Source: Lentisphaerae bacterium GWF2_38_69 (GTDB lineage: Bacteria; Verrucomicrobiota; Lentisphaeria; Victivallales; GWF2-38-69). Taken from it: a stretch of 64,000 nt of DNA. The position numbers and the translations under genes were made by a program. Every line of letters begins with the position of its first letter. Position 1 is the stretch's first letter. Positions 1 through 8,500 of this stretch are shown in pieces. The DNA lies in assembly GCA_001803205.1 (NCBI GenBank), contig MHBE01000048.1, forward strand, positions 1 through 64,000, in the 5' to 3' direction. The notes below the pieces were generated by a model. That model was given only the letters and a program-made list of their open reading frames with translations. It did no database searches and had not been told where the DNA came from.

Positions 1-57
1 TACCCTGGTACCAATCTGGTATTAAGATATGAGAGAATCGGCGAAACATGATTGCAT

Positions 58-100
58 GTGTCATCCTTTTGTCCCCCAGATCAAGATTCCTGAAATTTAG
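58..100 (+). repeat. Dispersed repeat, copy 1 (inverted relative to copy near right edge)
   Basis: The stretch from GTGTCATCC to CCTGAAATTTAG matches the reverse complement of 63856-63897. The shared core is GATCAAGATTCCTGAA, with a more divergent middle (TTTTGTCCCCCA here versus TTGTTGCCATCG there). The copies are noncoding and have no recognisable transposase. It is probably a member of a short interspersed repeat family. Confidence 0.6.
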
Positions 101-265
101 CCTGGCTACTTCCTGACAAAACCCCAATATCCCTCCCTTGATTCTTAATGAATCAATTCAAAAAAGAATACTTTTTAAAATCAGGTTATATAAGCAAATC
201 ATTCAAGAAGCGTTATATCGAACACATGGTAATAAGTCATTAGCTTCTAAGATATTATTCATATC

Positions 266-288
266 AAAATCATTTCGTTAAAGGTATA
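266..288 (+). repeat. 23-base dispersed repeat, copy 1
   Basis: AAAATCATTTCGTTAAAGG followed by TATA recurs with one mismatch at 42838-42860. Both copies lie in intergenic DNA. Its function is unknown. Confidence 0.55.
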
Positions 289-469
289 TGTTATACCGAA
301 TATAGTAGATATCATTTTTATTTTCCATAAACTTAAACTCTCCAGTCAATTGCTTTTGACATTAAGGTCAATTACAAAACTATTTCTCTCTTATTCTATT
401 CAAATTGATTTCTTTAATATATAAAATGTCTGCTACAGTTAATATTTATTGGATTTAAAGGAGTTACAT

Positions 470-730
470 ATGAGCGAATATGTAGATATAAACCATCTCC
501 GAGATTCTTCCATAAGATCTCTCATTAACTCATGCCCATTGTCAAATGATAATCCTGAATGCTGCCAGCTGCACCATTTCAGAAAACTCCCTCATGAACT
601 GAAAATAGCTGTTTTTAATAAGTTTTCTGACAAAGATTGCCTCGATATATGTAAAAGACATCAGATATGTCTATTCCAAAGAGTGATAGAATCTCAAATT
701 TATGGAAAGAAAATAAAAACTACTGCATAA
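470..730 (+). CDS. Small cysteine/histidine-rich protein (CPL...CxLHxxRKLP...HQxCL type)
   Basis: This is an 86-aa protein starting at ATG 470, chosen over the TTG at 449 because AAAGGAG sits at 457-463, correctly spaced for the ATG. The core carries conserved-looking Cys and His residues: CPL, NPECCQLHHFRKLP, then SDKDCLDICKRHQICL. I recall small proteins of this pattern (C-P-L, C-x-L-H-x-x-R-K-L-P, then H-x-x-C) in sulfate reducers and other anaerobes, often near molybdenum or formate-type oxidoreductases; none has a function known to me. The Cys/His spacing suggests metal or FeS binding. It is convergent with the molybdenum hydroxylase island, 12 bp beyond its last gene. There is no signal peptide or membrane segment. 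Confidence 0.75.
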   Translation: MSEYVDINHLRDSSIRSLINSCPLSNDNPECCQLHHFRKLPHELKIAVFNKFSDKDCLDICKRHQICLFQRVIESQIYGKKIKTTA

Positions 731-742
731 TTAGCTGAGCTC

Positions 743-1318
743 TTATTTGTCTAAATCTGATGAGTAATTCACATTTTTAAGGATATTGGGATCATTGACT
801 TTTACATCTAAAACTTTAAATCCTGAATCTTTGATAAGCTGTCTCAATCCTCCTGAATAGCAAGGAGTTTTAAGAATAGAAAATAATTTTCCTTTAATGA
901 CTATAGGATGGCCAGGAAAACTGTTAAAAACAGGGCGGACTATCTGGCATTTTTCAGGATTAAAAGCGCTCTTAAGTTTTTTTATAGTATGCACATCTAC
1001 CATGGGATGGTCAACAGGGAGTATCAGGTAACCTTTAAATTCCGGGTAAGATTTCAAAGCATAGTACAATGATGAAATCATCCCTAACTCAGGCGTTGGG
1101 TTATCGACATAGAGAAGATTTTCAATCTTTATATCAAAACTCTTCTGCTTCACACATATAATATCTGAAAAACCAGAAAGGATCAGTTTTTCCTGTATTG
1201 TTTCAAGAAAAGTTTTTCCCTGAAATTCCCCCTGCCATTTTGGTTTGCCGAATCGGCTCCCTTCCCCGGCAGCTAGTACTATAGCTGCCAGAGAGATATC
1301 GCCATTGAGTTTATTCAT
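743..1318 (-). CDS. mocA: MobA-like nucleotidyltransferase, MocA/YgfJ type
   Basis: The 191-aa protein is of the NTP-transferase fold. It opens with the nucleotide-binding signature LAAGEGSRFGKPK (about residues 16-28), followed by the GM.SSL segment and PVDHPMV, which holds the metal-binding Asp. Family knowledge: MocA adds CMP to the molybdopterin cofactor of xanthine-dehydrogenase-type enzymes, and YgfJ is the homologue in selenium-dependent molybdenum hydroxylase clusters. Its start codon overlaps the end of the xanthine dehydrogenase Mo-subunit gene by 8 bases, implying translational coupling, which fits cofactor delivery to that enzyme. CTP versus GTP specificity cannot be read safely from the motif. 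Confidence 0.88.
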   Translation of the reverse strand: MNKLNGDISLAAIVLAAGEGSRFGKPKWQGEFQGKTFLETIQEKLILSGFSDIICVKQKSFDIKIENLLYVDNPTPELGMISSLYYALKSYPEFKGYLILPVDHPMVDVHTIKKLKSAFNPEKCQIVRPVFNSFPGHPIVIKGKLFSILKTPCYSGGLRQLIKDSGFKVLDVKVNDPNILKNVNYSSDLDK

Positions 1319-3560
1319 ATAAATACATGAATGCTTTTTCAGGAGTAATAGGAAGAGATGCTGGCAACGGTTTGTCTTTTCTAAAGCTCCTCAGAGCGCG
1401 GACAAGTGCAAAATAAGCGCCTAGACCATGGATAAAAGGCGGTTCTCCAACTGCCTTTGAATTGCTTACTGCATAAGGATTCAGAGAATTCTCTAGAATA
1501 TAGACATTAAATTCCTTAGGGCAGAACTTAATATCAGGTATTTTGTAGGAATTGACTGCTGTCAGCATTTTACCTTTGCTGTTATATTTTATCTGTTCCA
1601 TTGTAGACCATCCAATAGCCTGTATAATTGCGCCTTCAATCTGACCTTTGTCAATATTATGACTGAGTGAAACGCCTACATCATGAACTACATCAACTGA
1701 GTCAATATCATATGTTCCCCTAATGCAGTCAAGAGTAACTTCAGTTATTGATGTGCCATAGGAATAATATGCAAAAGGTCTTCCTCTTTCAGTTTTTCTA
1801 TCGATATAAACTCCTGGAGTAGCGTAGAATGCCCTGCATCCCAAATCTGTTCTGTCCCAATAAGCTTCATGGATAAGCTGCTCCCATTTATAATCCGTTT
1901 TTGCGCTCTTGAGGTAGACTATTTCATCTCTGATTGATATTTCATCAGGATTGTTATGATTAAATTTCTTGGCGGCAAAAACCTGGAGCCTCTTATATAG
2001 TGTATCACAGGCCATCTTTGCTGCCATACCATTAAGGTCTGCTCCGGTACTAGCAGAAGTCGGAGACGCATTAGGTATTCTGGATGTATTTGTAGTTTCC
2101 ACTCTGACTTTGTCTTTGCCTATAGAAAGAGCTTTTGCGGCTATGAGAGCAATTTTCATATTGACACCCTGCCCCATTTCTACAGCGCCCGTACTAACAG
2201 AGACAGAACCGTCGGCATAAATATTGGCAAGCGCGCTTCCCTGATTAAGAGCTGTTTGTGCAAACGAAATACCAAAACAAACAGGGACTACAGAAATTCC
2301 TTTTTTAGTTTCCGTATTAGCTTTATTATACGCTTCAATTGTTTTAATTCTTCTTGCGATGCCACCAGAACGCCTGTCAAGCTCTTCCCAACATCTGATA
2401 GCGTTAGTTTTTTCCAGCTGCATTCCGTAAGGCAAAAAGTCTCCGTCCTGGAGAAGATTTTTTCTTTTAATTACGCTTGGATCAACTCCCATAACTTCTG
2501 AAGCATGTTCAATAGCAGTTTCTATAACAAAAACGCCCTGAGGCACTCCAAATCCCCTGAAAGCGTTGTTAGAAGGAAGATTTGTCTTGCAGCTAACGGC
2601 CATAGCTTTCAGATTCGGGATAAAATAGGAACTTGAAACATGTAAAAATGACCTCCCGAGTACTGCCAGGGAAATATCCGCAAAAGCTCCTGCCTGTTGG
2701 TAAAGATCAACCTGATAGGCAAGGATTTTTCCGTCTTTGTCCAAACCCATTTTATAGTCAAACTCATACGGATGCCTCTTTCCGGAAGTAGCAATGTCTT
2801 CATTTCTGCCCAGAACCATTTTTACCGGCCTGTTGAGAAGTTTTGCGGCTAAGGCAGGGGCAACAGCCCAGATAGCTGTCGATTCCTTTCCTCCAAAAGC
2901 GCCGCCAAGGCGCCTTATTTCAAGTTCCACTTTATGCATTGGAATATTGAGGATTTCAGCTATATGATGTTGAAAAGCCCCTGGAGACTGAACGCTTGCG
3001 TAAACTTTCATTGTGTCATCTTCGCCAGGGACAGCCAAAGCTCTTTGTGTTTCAAAATAAAAGTGTTCCTGCGGCCCGTTATGAGCTTTGCCTTCTACGA
3101 TATATTCGCACTTACTCCAAGCCGAATCCAGATCCCCTGCAGTAATAACTCTCGGCGCAGCATGAATCATACCGCTCTTAAAAGCTTCTCTTGGTTCAAA
3201 AACTCCTTCCTCTTCTTTGACCTGAAGCTCTATAAGTTTAAGTGCTTTTTTAGCAAGGTGCTTGCTCTCAGCCACAACCATTGCAATAGGTTGTCCTGCA
3301 TATTGAATTTCCTTTTCAGCAAAAAGAGGCTGATCAGGAATCATGTGCCCTATTTGGTTCGGGCCAGGAATGTCTTTCCCGACGAAAACCCCTGCTACTC
3401 CTTCTGCCTTATTTGCCTTCGAAATATCCAGCTTCTCGATAGTGCCTTTAGCTATTGGAGACAGAAAGAGAACCGCATGAAGCAAACCTTCCTGGGCAGG
3501 AATATCGTCAACAAAAACAGATCTGCCGCGTATGTGCATTTTCATGTCAACATTTCTCAT
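1311..3560 (-). CDS. xdhA: Xanthine dehydrogenase-type molybdenum-binding subunit
   Basis: This is the large catalytic subunit (749 aa) of a molybdenum hydroxylase of the xanthine oxidase family. I start it at ATG 3560 (MRNVDMKMHIRG), behind GGGGAGGG and one base after the upstream stop; the longer track start at 3617 runs into the previous gene. Visible motifs are QEHFYFETQ, the Mo-pterin loop RLGGAFGGKE, AFRGFGVPQG with the substrate-orienting Arg of xanthine dehydrogenases, EMGQGVN, and VGEPPF with the catalytic Glu near the C terminus. The Glu in GGKE plus the Arg in FRGFG favour a purine substrate over an aldehyde. The order FeS/FAD subunit, Mo subunit, mocA, facing ygfK and ssnA, matches selenium-dependent molybdenum hydroxylase clusters. 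Confidence 0.93.
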   Translation of the reverse strand: MRNVDMKMHIRGRSVFVDDIPAQEGLLHAVLFLSPIAKGTIEKLDISKANKAEGVAGVFVGKDIPGPNQIGHMIPDQPLFAEKEIQYAGQPIAMVVAESKHLAKKALKLIELQVKEEEGVFEPREAFKSGMIHAAPRVITAGDLDSAWSKCEYIVEGKAHNGPQEHFYFETQRALAVPGEDDTMKVYASVQSPGAFQHHIAEILNIPMHKVELEIRRLGGAFGGKESTAIWAVAPALAAKLLNRPVKMVLGRNEDIATSGKRHPYEFDYKMGLDKDGKILAYQVDLYQQAGAFADISLAVLGRSFLHVSSSYFIPNLKAMAVSCKTNLPSNNAFRGFGVPQGVFVIETAIEHASEVMGVDPSVIKRKNLLQDGDFLPYGMQLEKTNAIRCWEELDRRSGGIARRIKTIEAYNKANTETKKGISVVPVCFGISFAQTALNQGSALANIYADGSVSVSTGAVEMGQGVNMKIALIAAKALSIGKDKVRVETTNTSRIPNASPTSASTGADLNGMAAKMACDTLYKRLQVFAAKKFNHNNPDEISIRDEIVYLKSAKTDYKWEQLIHEAYWDRTDLGCRAFYATPGVYIDRKTERGRPFAYYSYGTSITEVTLDCIRGTYDIDSVDVVHDVGVSLSHNIDKGQIEGAIIQAIGWSTMEQIKYNSKGKMLTAVNSYKIPDIKFCPKEFNVYILENSLNPYAVSNSKAVGEPPFIHGLGAYFALVRALRSFRKDKPLPASLPITPEKAFMYLYE

Positions 3561-3561
3561 A

Positions 3562-4971
3562 TCAGCAACCCTCCCCTGCGCATACTTTAACGCCAAAAAG
3601 TTTATTAAAATGAGCAAATATAAGTTGCCTTATAAGCAGTTTCTTATAATTGGCCGAACCTCTTACATCATCGATGGGAGCTACTTGCGAAACAACATAT
3701 TCAGCTAATTTATTAACCGTTTCATAACTGATTTCTTTTCCTCTGAAGTTATCAAGGCCTCCAATCATTAAGGGTATGGAAGCTACACCTCCGGCAGATA
3801 TTCTCAGCGCGGCAATGTCCATACCGTTTGTTTCAATAAGAATTGAAGAATTGACAGCAGCAATATCTAGAATCTTCCTGTTTGAAACTTTTTCAAAGTT
3901 ATACAGGACTCCTTCATTCATAAAAGGAACAAGTATTTCTTTGATAATTTCACCTTCAGAAAGATCAAATTTCTTATAATCTTTATAGAATTTGTCCAGA
4001 GCAATTTCTCTTGTTTTTCCATTTCCATCAATTACGATTGAAGCATTTAAGGCCAAAAGCATGATTGTAATATCGCCAATAGGTGAAGCATTAACGATAT
4101 TACCGGCTAAAGTAGCTTTATTCCTGAGGATCATTGAAGAGTGAAGCAATACATCATCTTTCATAAAAGGGAAATATTTATTTACTGCACATGAATTCCT
4201 AAAATCCTCAAGGCTTGTTGCAGCTCCGATACGAATGCAGTTTCCGTCCACTCTTATGTAATTAAGGTCTTTTCTTTCAGAAATAAACTTGAGGTCTGAT
4301 TCAACAAGCTGATCAGGAATCTGTACAAATAAATCTGTACCTCCTGCTATAATTCTGGCTTTGGCAGAAGGAGAGCTAGCTGAAGAAGCATTTAGTTTTT
4401 TTAATTTCTGAGGAATTTGGGCAAAATAAGAAGGAAGAACACCTGCCTCAAGAAGAACATCTATTCTCTTATTCATATCTCTGCTCTTCGTTTTAAGCAA
4501 ATCAGATAAAGCCTTGGCAGCATTTCTTATTGCCACATATCCTGTGCATCGGCAAAGGTTTCCATCAAGAGCATCTTCAGCATCTTTATATGAAAATTCA
4601 CTGCTGCTGAGAGCAAAATAGGTAAGTGAAAGAACAATACCTGGAGTACAAAATCCGCATTGTGAAGCGCTGTAATCAAAAATTGCTTTCTGAATTGTAT
4701 TTAACTCTTCCTGATTTACTCCTTCGATGCTGACAATATGAGATCCGTTAACATCTCCGATAGGAAGAATGCATGAAGCAACGGATTTATAACTTATATT
4801 TCCTTTGTCATCCAAGGTTCCTGCCAGAACAGTACAAGCCCCGCATTCACCCTCTTTGCAGCCTTCCTTTGTACCATAGAGCTTCAACTCGTCTCTTAGA
4901 TAATCAATCAGAATTGTTCCGGGATGAGCATTGGTTTCAAGAATCTTATCATTAACAATAAACTTAAGCAT
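3562..4971 (-). CDS. Xanthine dehydrogenase FeS/FAD subunit (fused)
   Basis: This 469-aa electron-transfer subunit joins two modules that are separate proteins in many bacteria. Residues 1-160 hold two [2Fe-2S] sites: CKEGECGACTV for the plant-ferredoxin-type cluster, and CGFCTPG with CRCTG for the helical domain. From about residue 175 comes a FAD-binding domain with AGGTDLFVQ and LAGNIVNASPIGD, followed by the CO-dehydrogenase-flavoprotein-type C-terminal domain. Electrons from the Mo site would pass through the clusters to FAD and on to NAD or a ferredoxin. The start is ATG 4971 (MLKFIVND) after GGGGG; the track's extra 20 residues are upstream leader. It is the first gene of the minus-strand operon and divergent from ygfK. 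Confidence 0.92.
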   Translation of the reverse strand: MLKFIVNDKILETNAHPGTILIDYLRDELKLYGTKEGCKEGECGACTVLAGTLDDKGNISYKSVASCILPIGDVNGSHIVSIEGVNQEELNTIQKAIFDYSASQCGFCTPGIVLSLTYFALSSSEFSYKDAEDALDGNLCRCTGYVAIRNAAKALSDLLKTKSRDMNKRIDVLLEAGVLPSYFAQIPQKLKKLNASSASSPSAKARIIAGGTDLFVQIPDQLVESDLKFISERKDLNYIRVDGNCIRIGAATSLEDFRNSCAVNKYFPFMKDDVLLHSSMILRNKATLAGNIVNASPIGDITIMLLALNASIVIDGNGKTREIALDKFYKDYKKFDLSEGEIIKEILVPFMNEGVLYNFEKVSNRKILDIAAVNSSILIETNGMDIAALRISAGGVASIPLMIGGLDNFRGKEISYETVNKLAEYVVSQVAPIDDVRGSANYKKLLIRQLIFAHFNKLFGVKVCAGEGC

Positions 4972-5049
4972 AAAACCCCCGTTGGTTAGTAAATTAAGCA
5001 AAGAATCTACAATAATGCTTGAAAAAAACAAGCTACTCTCTACTATATG

Positions 5050-5110
5050 CCCTTTTATACTTTTTCCGTTAGCGCTTATTAGACTGAATATATTTTAATG
5101 TATAAGGGGG
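5050..5110 (+). promoter_or_regulatory. Possible leader hairpin covering the ygfK ribosome binding site
   Basis: CCCTTTTATAC at 5050-5060 is nearly complementary to GTATAAGGGGG at 5100-5110, which contains the Shine-Dalgarno sequence of ygfK. If both are in the leader, pairing would mask the ribosome site. The 145-base region between the divergent xdh and ygfK operons must also hold both promoters, which I could not place with confidence. Confidence 0.25.
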
Positions 5111-5116
5111 GATGAA

Positions 5117-8100
5117 ATGTCAGACAAATTCTTACCGATTTCGATGGAATCATTAACTAACTGGATTTTCACAGAACTTGAAGAGAAGAACAGCATTTTC
5201 GGTATAAACAGAGAGCTTTTTTTTAAACCAAAAGCAAAAGACAAATTCAAAGTTGACATTTACGCAACACAACTGGAAACCCCTTTCGGAGTAGCAGCAG
5301 GGCCACACACACAAATGGCGCAAAACCTAATTACTGCATGGCTGTCAGGCGCAAGATTCCTTGAGTTAAAAACAATACAAACTCTTGATGAATTAAAAGT
5401 TTCAAAACCATGTATCGATATGATGGATGCCGGGTTCAATGTCGAATGGTCTCAGGAACTGAAAATTAAACAATCCTTTGATGAATATATAAGAGCCTGG
5501 GTACTTATATATGCGCTTCATCATAAATTGGGCTTTCCTGGAAAAATTCCAGGTGTGATCTTCAACACAAGCATAGGTTACAATTATGAAGGCATTCAGA
5601 AAGACAATGTGCAGTGGTTTCTCAAGAAAATCAGAAATGCCGGCTCTCTCAGAGACGAAGCTGTAGAAACAGTTTCGAAATATTATCCTGAAATTAAGAA
5701 AATTGATATCCCTTATTCTATAAGCAATAATATAACGCTTTCAACAATGCATGGCTGCCCTCCGGATGAAATCGGAAAAATTGCCACATACCTTATTACT
5801 GACCTGGGATTCAATACAAATGTAAAACTAAATCCTACTCTGCTTGGGCCTGATATGCTTAGAAATATACTCAATAAGAGTCTTGGTTATAGGGAAATAA
5901 CAGTTCCAGACATAGCTTTCGAGCACGACCTTAAATATTCGGATGCAGTTGCCATCCTCAAGGATCTCATTTGGAAAGCTGACAAAAAGAAAATTACTTT
6001 CGGCGTAAAACTCACGAACACCCTTGAAGTAGAAAACCATAAGAATTTCTTCGACAAAAAAGAAAAGATGATGTATATGTCTGGTCGTCCGCTCCATGCC
6101 ATATCAGTCAATGTAGCAAAGAAGCTTTCCAATGAATTCAATGGAGAACTTCTTATGTCTTTTGCAGGCGGCGCTGACTGCTACAATGCAGCGGAACTTC
6201 TCAGTAGCGGATTAAAAACTATTACTGTAAGCTCTGATGTCCTCCGCCCTGGCGGTTACTGCAGAATAATTCAGTACATAAAGAATGTAGAAGACGCAAT
6301 GGAATCTGTAAAAGCTTCAAGCATCTCCGACTATATTACCAGAGTAGCCAGAAAAGACAAAGCTGTTTCAGCTATTAAAAACCCAGATGATAAAGTTACA
6401 GCAGCGGCTCTAAGCAACCTCAATAAATACGCTGATTCAGTCATCAGCGATCCTCTTTACATGAGAGATTCTTATGAGAGAAAACAGTCAAAAACATCCA
6501 GGAAACTTGAATTTTTCGATTGCATCAAGGCTCCATGTACAGACGAATGCCCTGTCAACCAGAAAGCTCCTCAGTATATTGAAGCTATAAAAGATGGCAA
6601 CTTAAAGAAAGCTTCTGAAATAATGAGAGAAGACAATCCTATTCCTAATATTCTCGGAAGAGCCTGCAATCACCAGTGTGAAACAACCTGTACAAGGTCT
6701 CACTATGATGAACCTATAGCTATTAGAGAACTAAAAAGGTACATTACTGATAATGTCACTTCTGCAAAATTTGATATTGAAAGACCAAACAATGTAAAAG
6801 TAGCGGTAATCGGAGCTGGTCCATGCGGCCTTTCAACTGGTTATTTCCTGGCTCAGAAAGGATTTGGAGTTACTCTCTTTGAAGAAAAAGATGGCGCTGC
6901 CGGAATGGTTTATCAGACAATCCCCAAATACAGGGCTACATCGAAATCCATCAATATGGATGTCAACACTATCAAAAAACTTGGCGTAAAAATTGAATCC
7001 AATAAAAAAGCTGGAAGGGATTTTCAGATTAAAGATCTGAAAAAGCAAGGCTACAAATATATAGTCGTAGCTGCCGGAGCTCAGGAAGGTATTACACTTG
7101 GAATCCCTGGAGAAAACGCCCATGGAGTAATAGACGGCATAAGTTTCCTGCGAACTGTAAAAAGAGGTGAAAAACTCGAATTAGGTGCTTCCGTAGGAGT
7201 AATCGGAGCTGGCGATGTAGCCATGGATTGCGCCAGATCAGCTAATAGGATTACAGGCGGAAAAGTATCTGTTATCTATCGCCGTACTATAGAAGAGATG
7301 CCTTCTCACAAGGAAGAGCTTGACGCTCTCCTCGAGGAAGGAATTGAAATAATCGAACTCACAGCTCCTAAAGCTGTAATAGCCGAAAATGGAATTATCA
7401 AAGCTCTCAAATGTTCAAAAATGACTCTCGGCGAAAGAGACGATTCTGGCAGAAGAAAACCTGTAGAAATTCCAAATTCCGATTTTTCCATTCCTCTTGA
7501 TACTCTTATCATGGCGATCGGTCAAAAACCCAATTTTGATTTCCTTAAAGACCTTCCGATAGTTTACAACAAAAAAGGCTATATAGATGTTGACCCTAAA
7601 ACTATGCAGACATCGATATTTGAAATCCTCGCTGGCGGAGACGCTATCGAGAATGGACCATTGACAATTGTCAAAGCTGCAGGAGACGGAAAGAAAATAG
7701 CCGTAAGTATCGCTGCTCTTGAAGCTAAAAAAACAATCCATGAAGAAAATATTTCAAACATAAAATGCAATTACAAAACCTTGATGAAGAAGAGAATGTT
7801 CAGAGAATTCAGGGTTCCTGTTCAGCATCTCTCAACTGCAAAGAGAGAAACTTTTGATGAAATAGTTGCCACTCTCTCTGACAGAACCGCAAAAAAAGAA
7901 GCCGAAAGATGCCTGCAATGCCATAAATTTTGCAGCACCTGCACCACAGTTTGCCCGAATAAGGCCATCTTCACTTACAAAACTCAGGAAGAGTCTATAA
8001 AACTGCCTGTTATCAAGATAAGTCTTGATAAGACTACATTAACAAGCGAAGAAATTTTCAAACTTGCTCAGAGCTACCAGACAGCAATATTTACTCCGTT

Positions 8101-8479
8101 CTGTAATGAATGCGGCACATGTCACACTTTTTGCCCGACATCAGGCAGTCCTTACAAAGACAAACCGCGATTCTATCTTGATAAAAAAGAATTTGATGCC
8201 GAAAACAACAATGCTTTCATGCTCTGCAAATCTAGAAACGGAACTTCAATCCAGGCTAAATTTGACGGAATACTGCACAGTCTTTCAGTTGCAGGAACAA
8301 ATATTTTCTGTTCAAATGAAACAGCAGACATTAAAATGAGCAAAAATTTCTCTATTCTTGAATGCAATGCAAAGAGCAAAGACTCTTCGACTCTCTCCAT
8401 GAAAAATTTCGCTATAATGTATGTGCTTCTTAAGAATGTAAAAAAATCTATGCCCGGCATGCCGTTTGCCCAAATCTAA
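5117..8479 (+). CDS. ygfK: YgfK-type FeS-flavin oxidoreductase ('putative selenate reductase' subunit)
   Basis: The 1120-aa protein has the YgfK domain order. A dihydroorotate-dehydrogenase-like N-terminal part opens with PISMESLTNWIF, then AAGPHTQMAQNLITAWLSGA and ELKTIQT. A GltD-like middle follows: an FeS region with CIKAPCTDECP near residue 470, a FAD motif VAVIGAGPCGLS near 563, and an NAD(P)H motif VGVIGAGDVAMD near 694. Ferredoxin-like cysteines follow at CLQCHKFCSTCTTVCP (about 931) and CNECGTCHTFCP (about 995). It is slightly longer than the E. coli protein (about 1030 aa). The family accompanies SsnA and selenium-dependent molybdenum hydroxylases; its true reaction is unsettled, and a role in electron transfer during purine breakdown is likely. 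Spacing to ssnA is 21 bases, so the two are co-transcribed. Confidence 0.92.
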   Translation: MSDKFLPISMESLTNWIFTELEEKNSIFGINRELFFKPKAKDKFKVDIYATQLETPFGVAAGPHTQMAQNLITAWLSGARFLELKTIQTLDELKVSKPCIDMMDAGFNVEWSQELKIKQSFDEYIRAWVLIYALHHKLGFPGKIPGVIFNTSIGYNYEGIQKDNVQWFLKKIRNAGSLRDEAVETVSKYYPEIKKIDIPYSISNNITLSTMHGCPPDEIGKIATYLITDLGFNTNVKLNPTLLGPDMLRNILNKSLGYREITVPDIAFEHDLKYSDAVAILKDLIWKADKKKITFGVKLTNTLEVENHKNFFDKKEKMMYMSGRPLHAISVNVAKKLSNEFNGELLMSFAGGADCYNAAELLSSGLKTITVSSDVLRPGGYCRIIQYIKNVEDAMESVKASSISDYITRVARKDKAVSAIKNPDDKVTAAALSNLNKYADSVISDPLYMRDSYERKQSKTSRKLEFFDCIKAPCTDECPVNQKAPQYIEAIKDGNLKKASEIMREDNPIPNILGRACNHQCETTCTRSHYDEPIAIRELKRYITDNVTSAKFDIERPNNVKVAVIGAGPCGLSTGYFLAQKGFGVTLFEEKDGAAGMVYQTIPKYRATSKSINMDVNTIKKLGVKIESNKKAGRDFQIKDLKKQGYKYIVVAAGAQEGITLGIPGENAHGVIDGISFLRTVKRGEKLELGASVGVIGAGDVAMDCARSANRITGGKVSVIYRRTIEEMPSHKEELDALLEEGIEIIELTAPKAVIAENGIIKALKCSKMTLGERDDSGRRKPVEIPNSDFSIPLDTLIMAIGQKPNFDFLKDLPIVYNKKGYIDVDPKTMQTSIFEILAGGDAIENGPLTIVKAAGDGKKIAVSIAALEAKKTIHEENISNIKCNYKTLMKKRMFREFRVPVQHLSTAKRETFDEIVATLSDRTAKKEAERCLQCHKFCSTCTTVCPNKAIFTYKTQEESIKLPVIKISLDKTTLTSEEIFKLAQSYQTAIFTPFCNECGTCHTFCPTSGSPYKDKPRFYLDKKEFDAENNNAFMLCKSRNGTSIQAKFDGILHSLSVAGTNIFCSNETADIKMSKNFSILECNAKSKDSSTLSMKNFAIMYVLLKNVKKSMPGMPFAQI

Positions 8480-8500
8480 AGAGGAGGAGTCAGTATAGTT

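Larger units (their letters stand above)
1..469. other. Gene-free left edge of window
   Basis: No convincing coding sequence is visible in these 469 bases. The stretch carries one arm of an inverted long-range repeat (58-100, matching 63856-63897) and a 23-base repeat (266-288) that recurs at 42838. Just upstream of the first gene lies TTGACATTAAGGTCAA (356-371), with 5-base inverted arms, which could be an operator; no well-spaced -10 box accompanies it, so I do not call a promoter. Confidence 0.5.

Noticed and set aside
2934-3590. 218-aa plus-strand ORF opposite the xanthine dehydrogenase gene
   Set aside because: Antisense shadow of a strongly conserved gene; no domain recognised.
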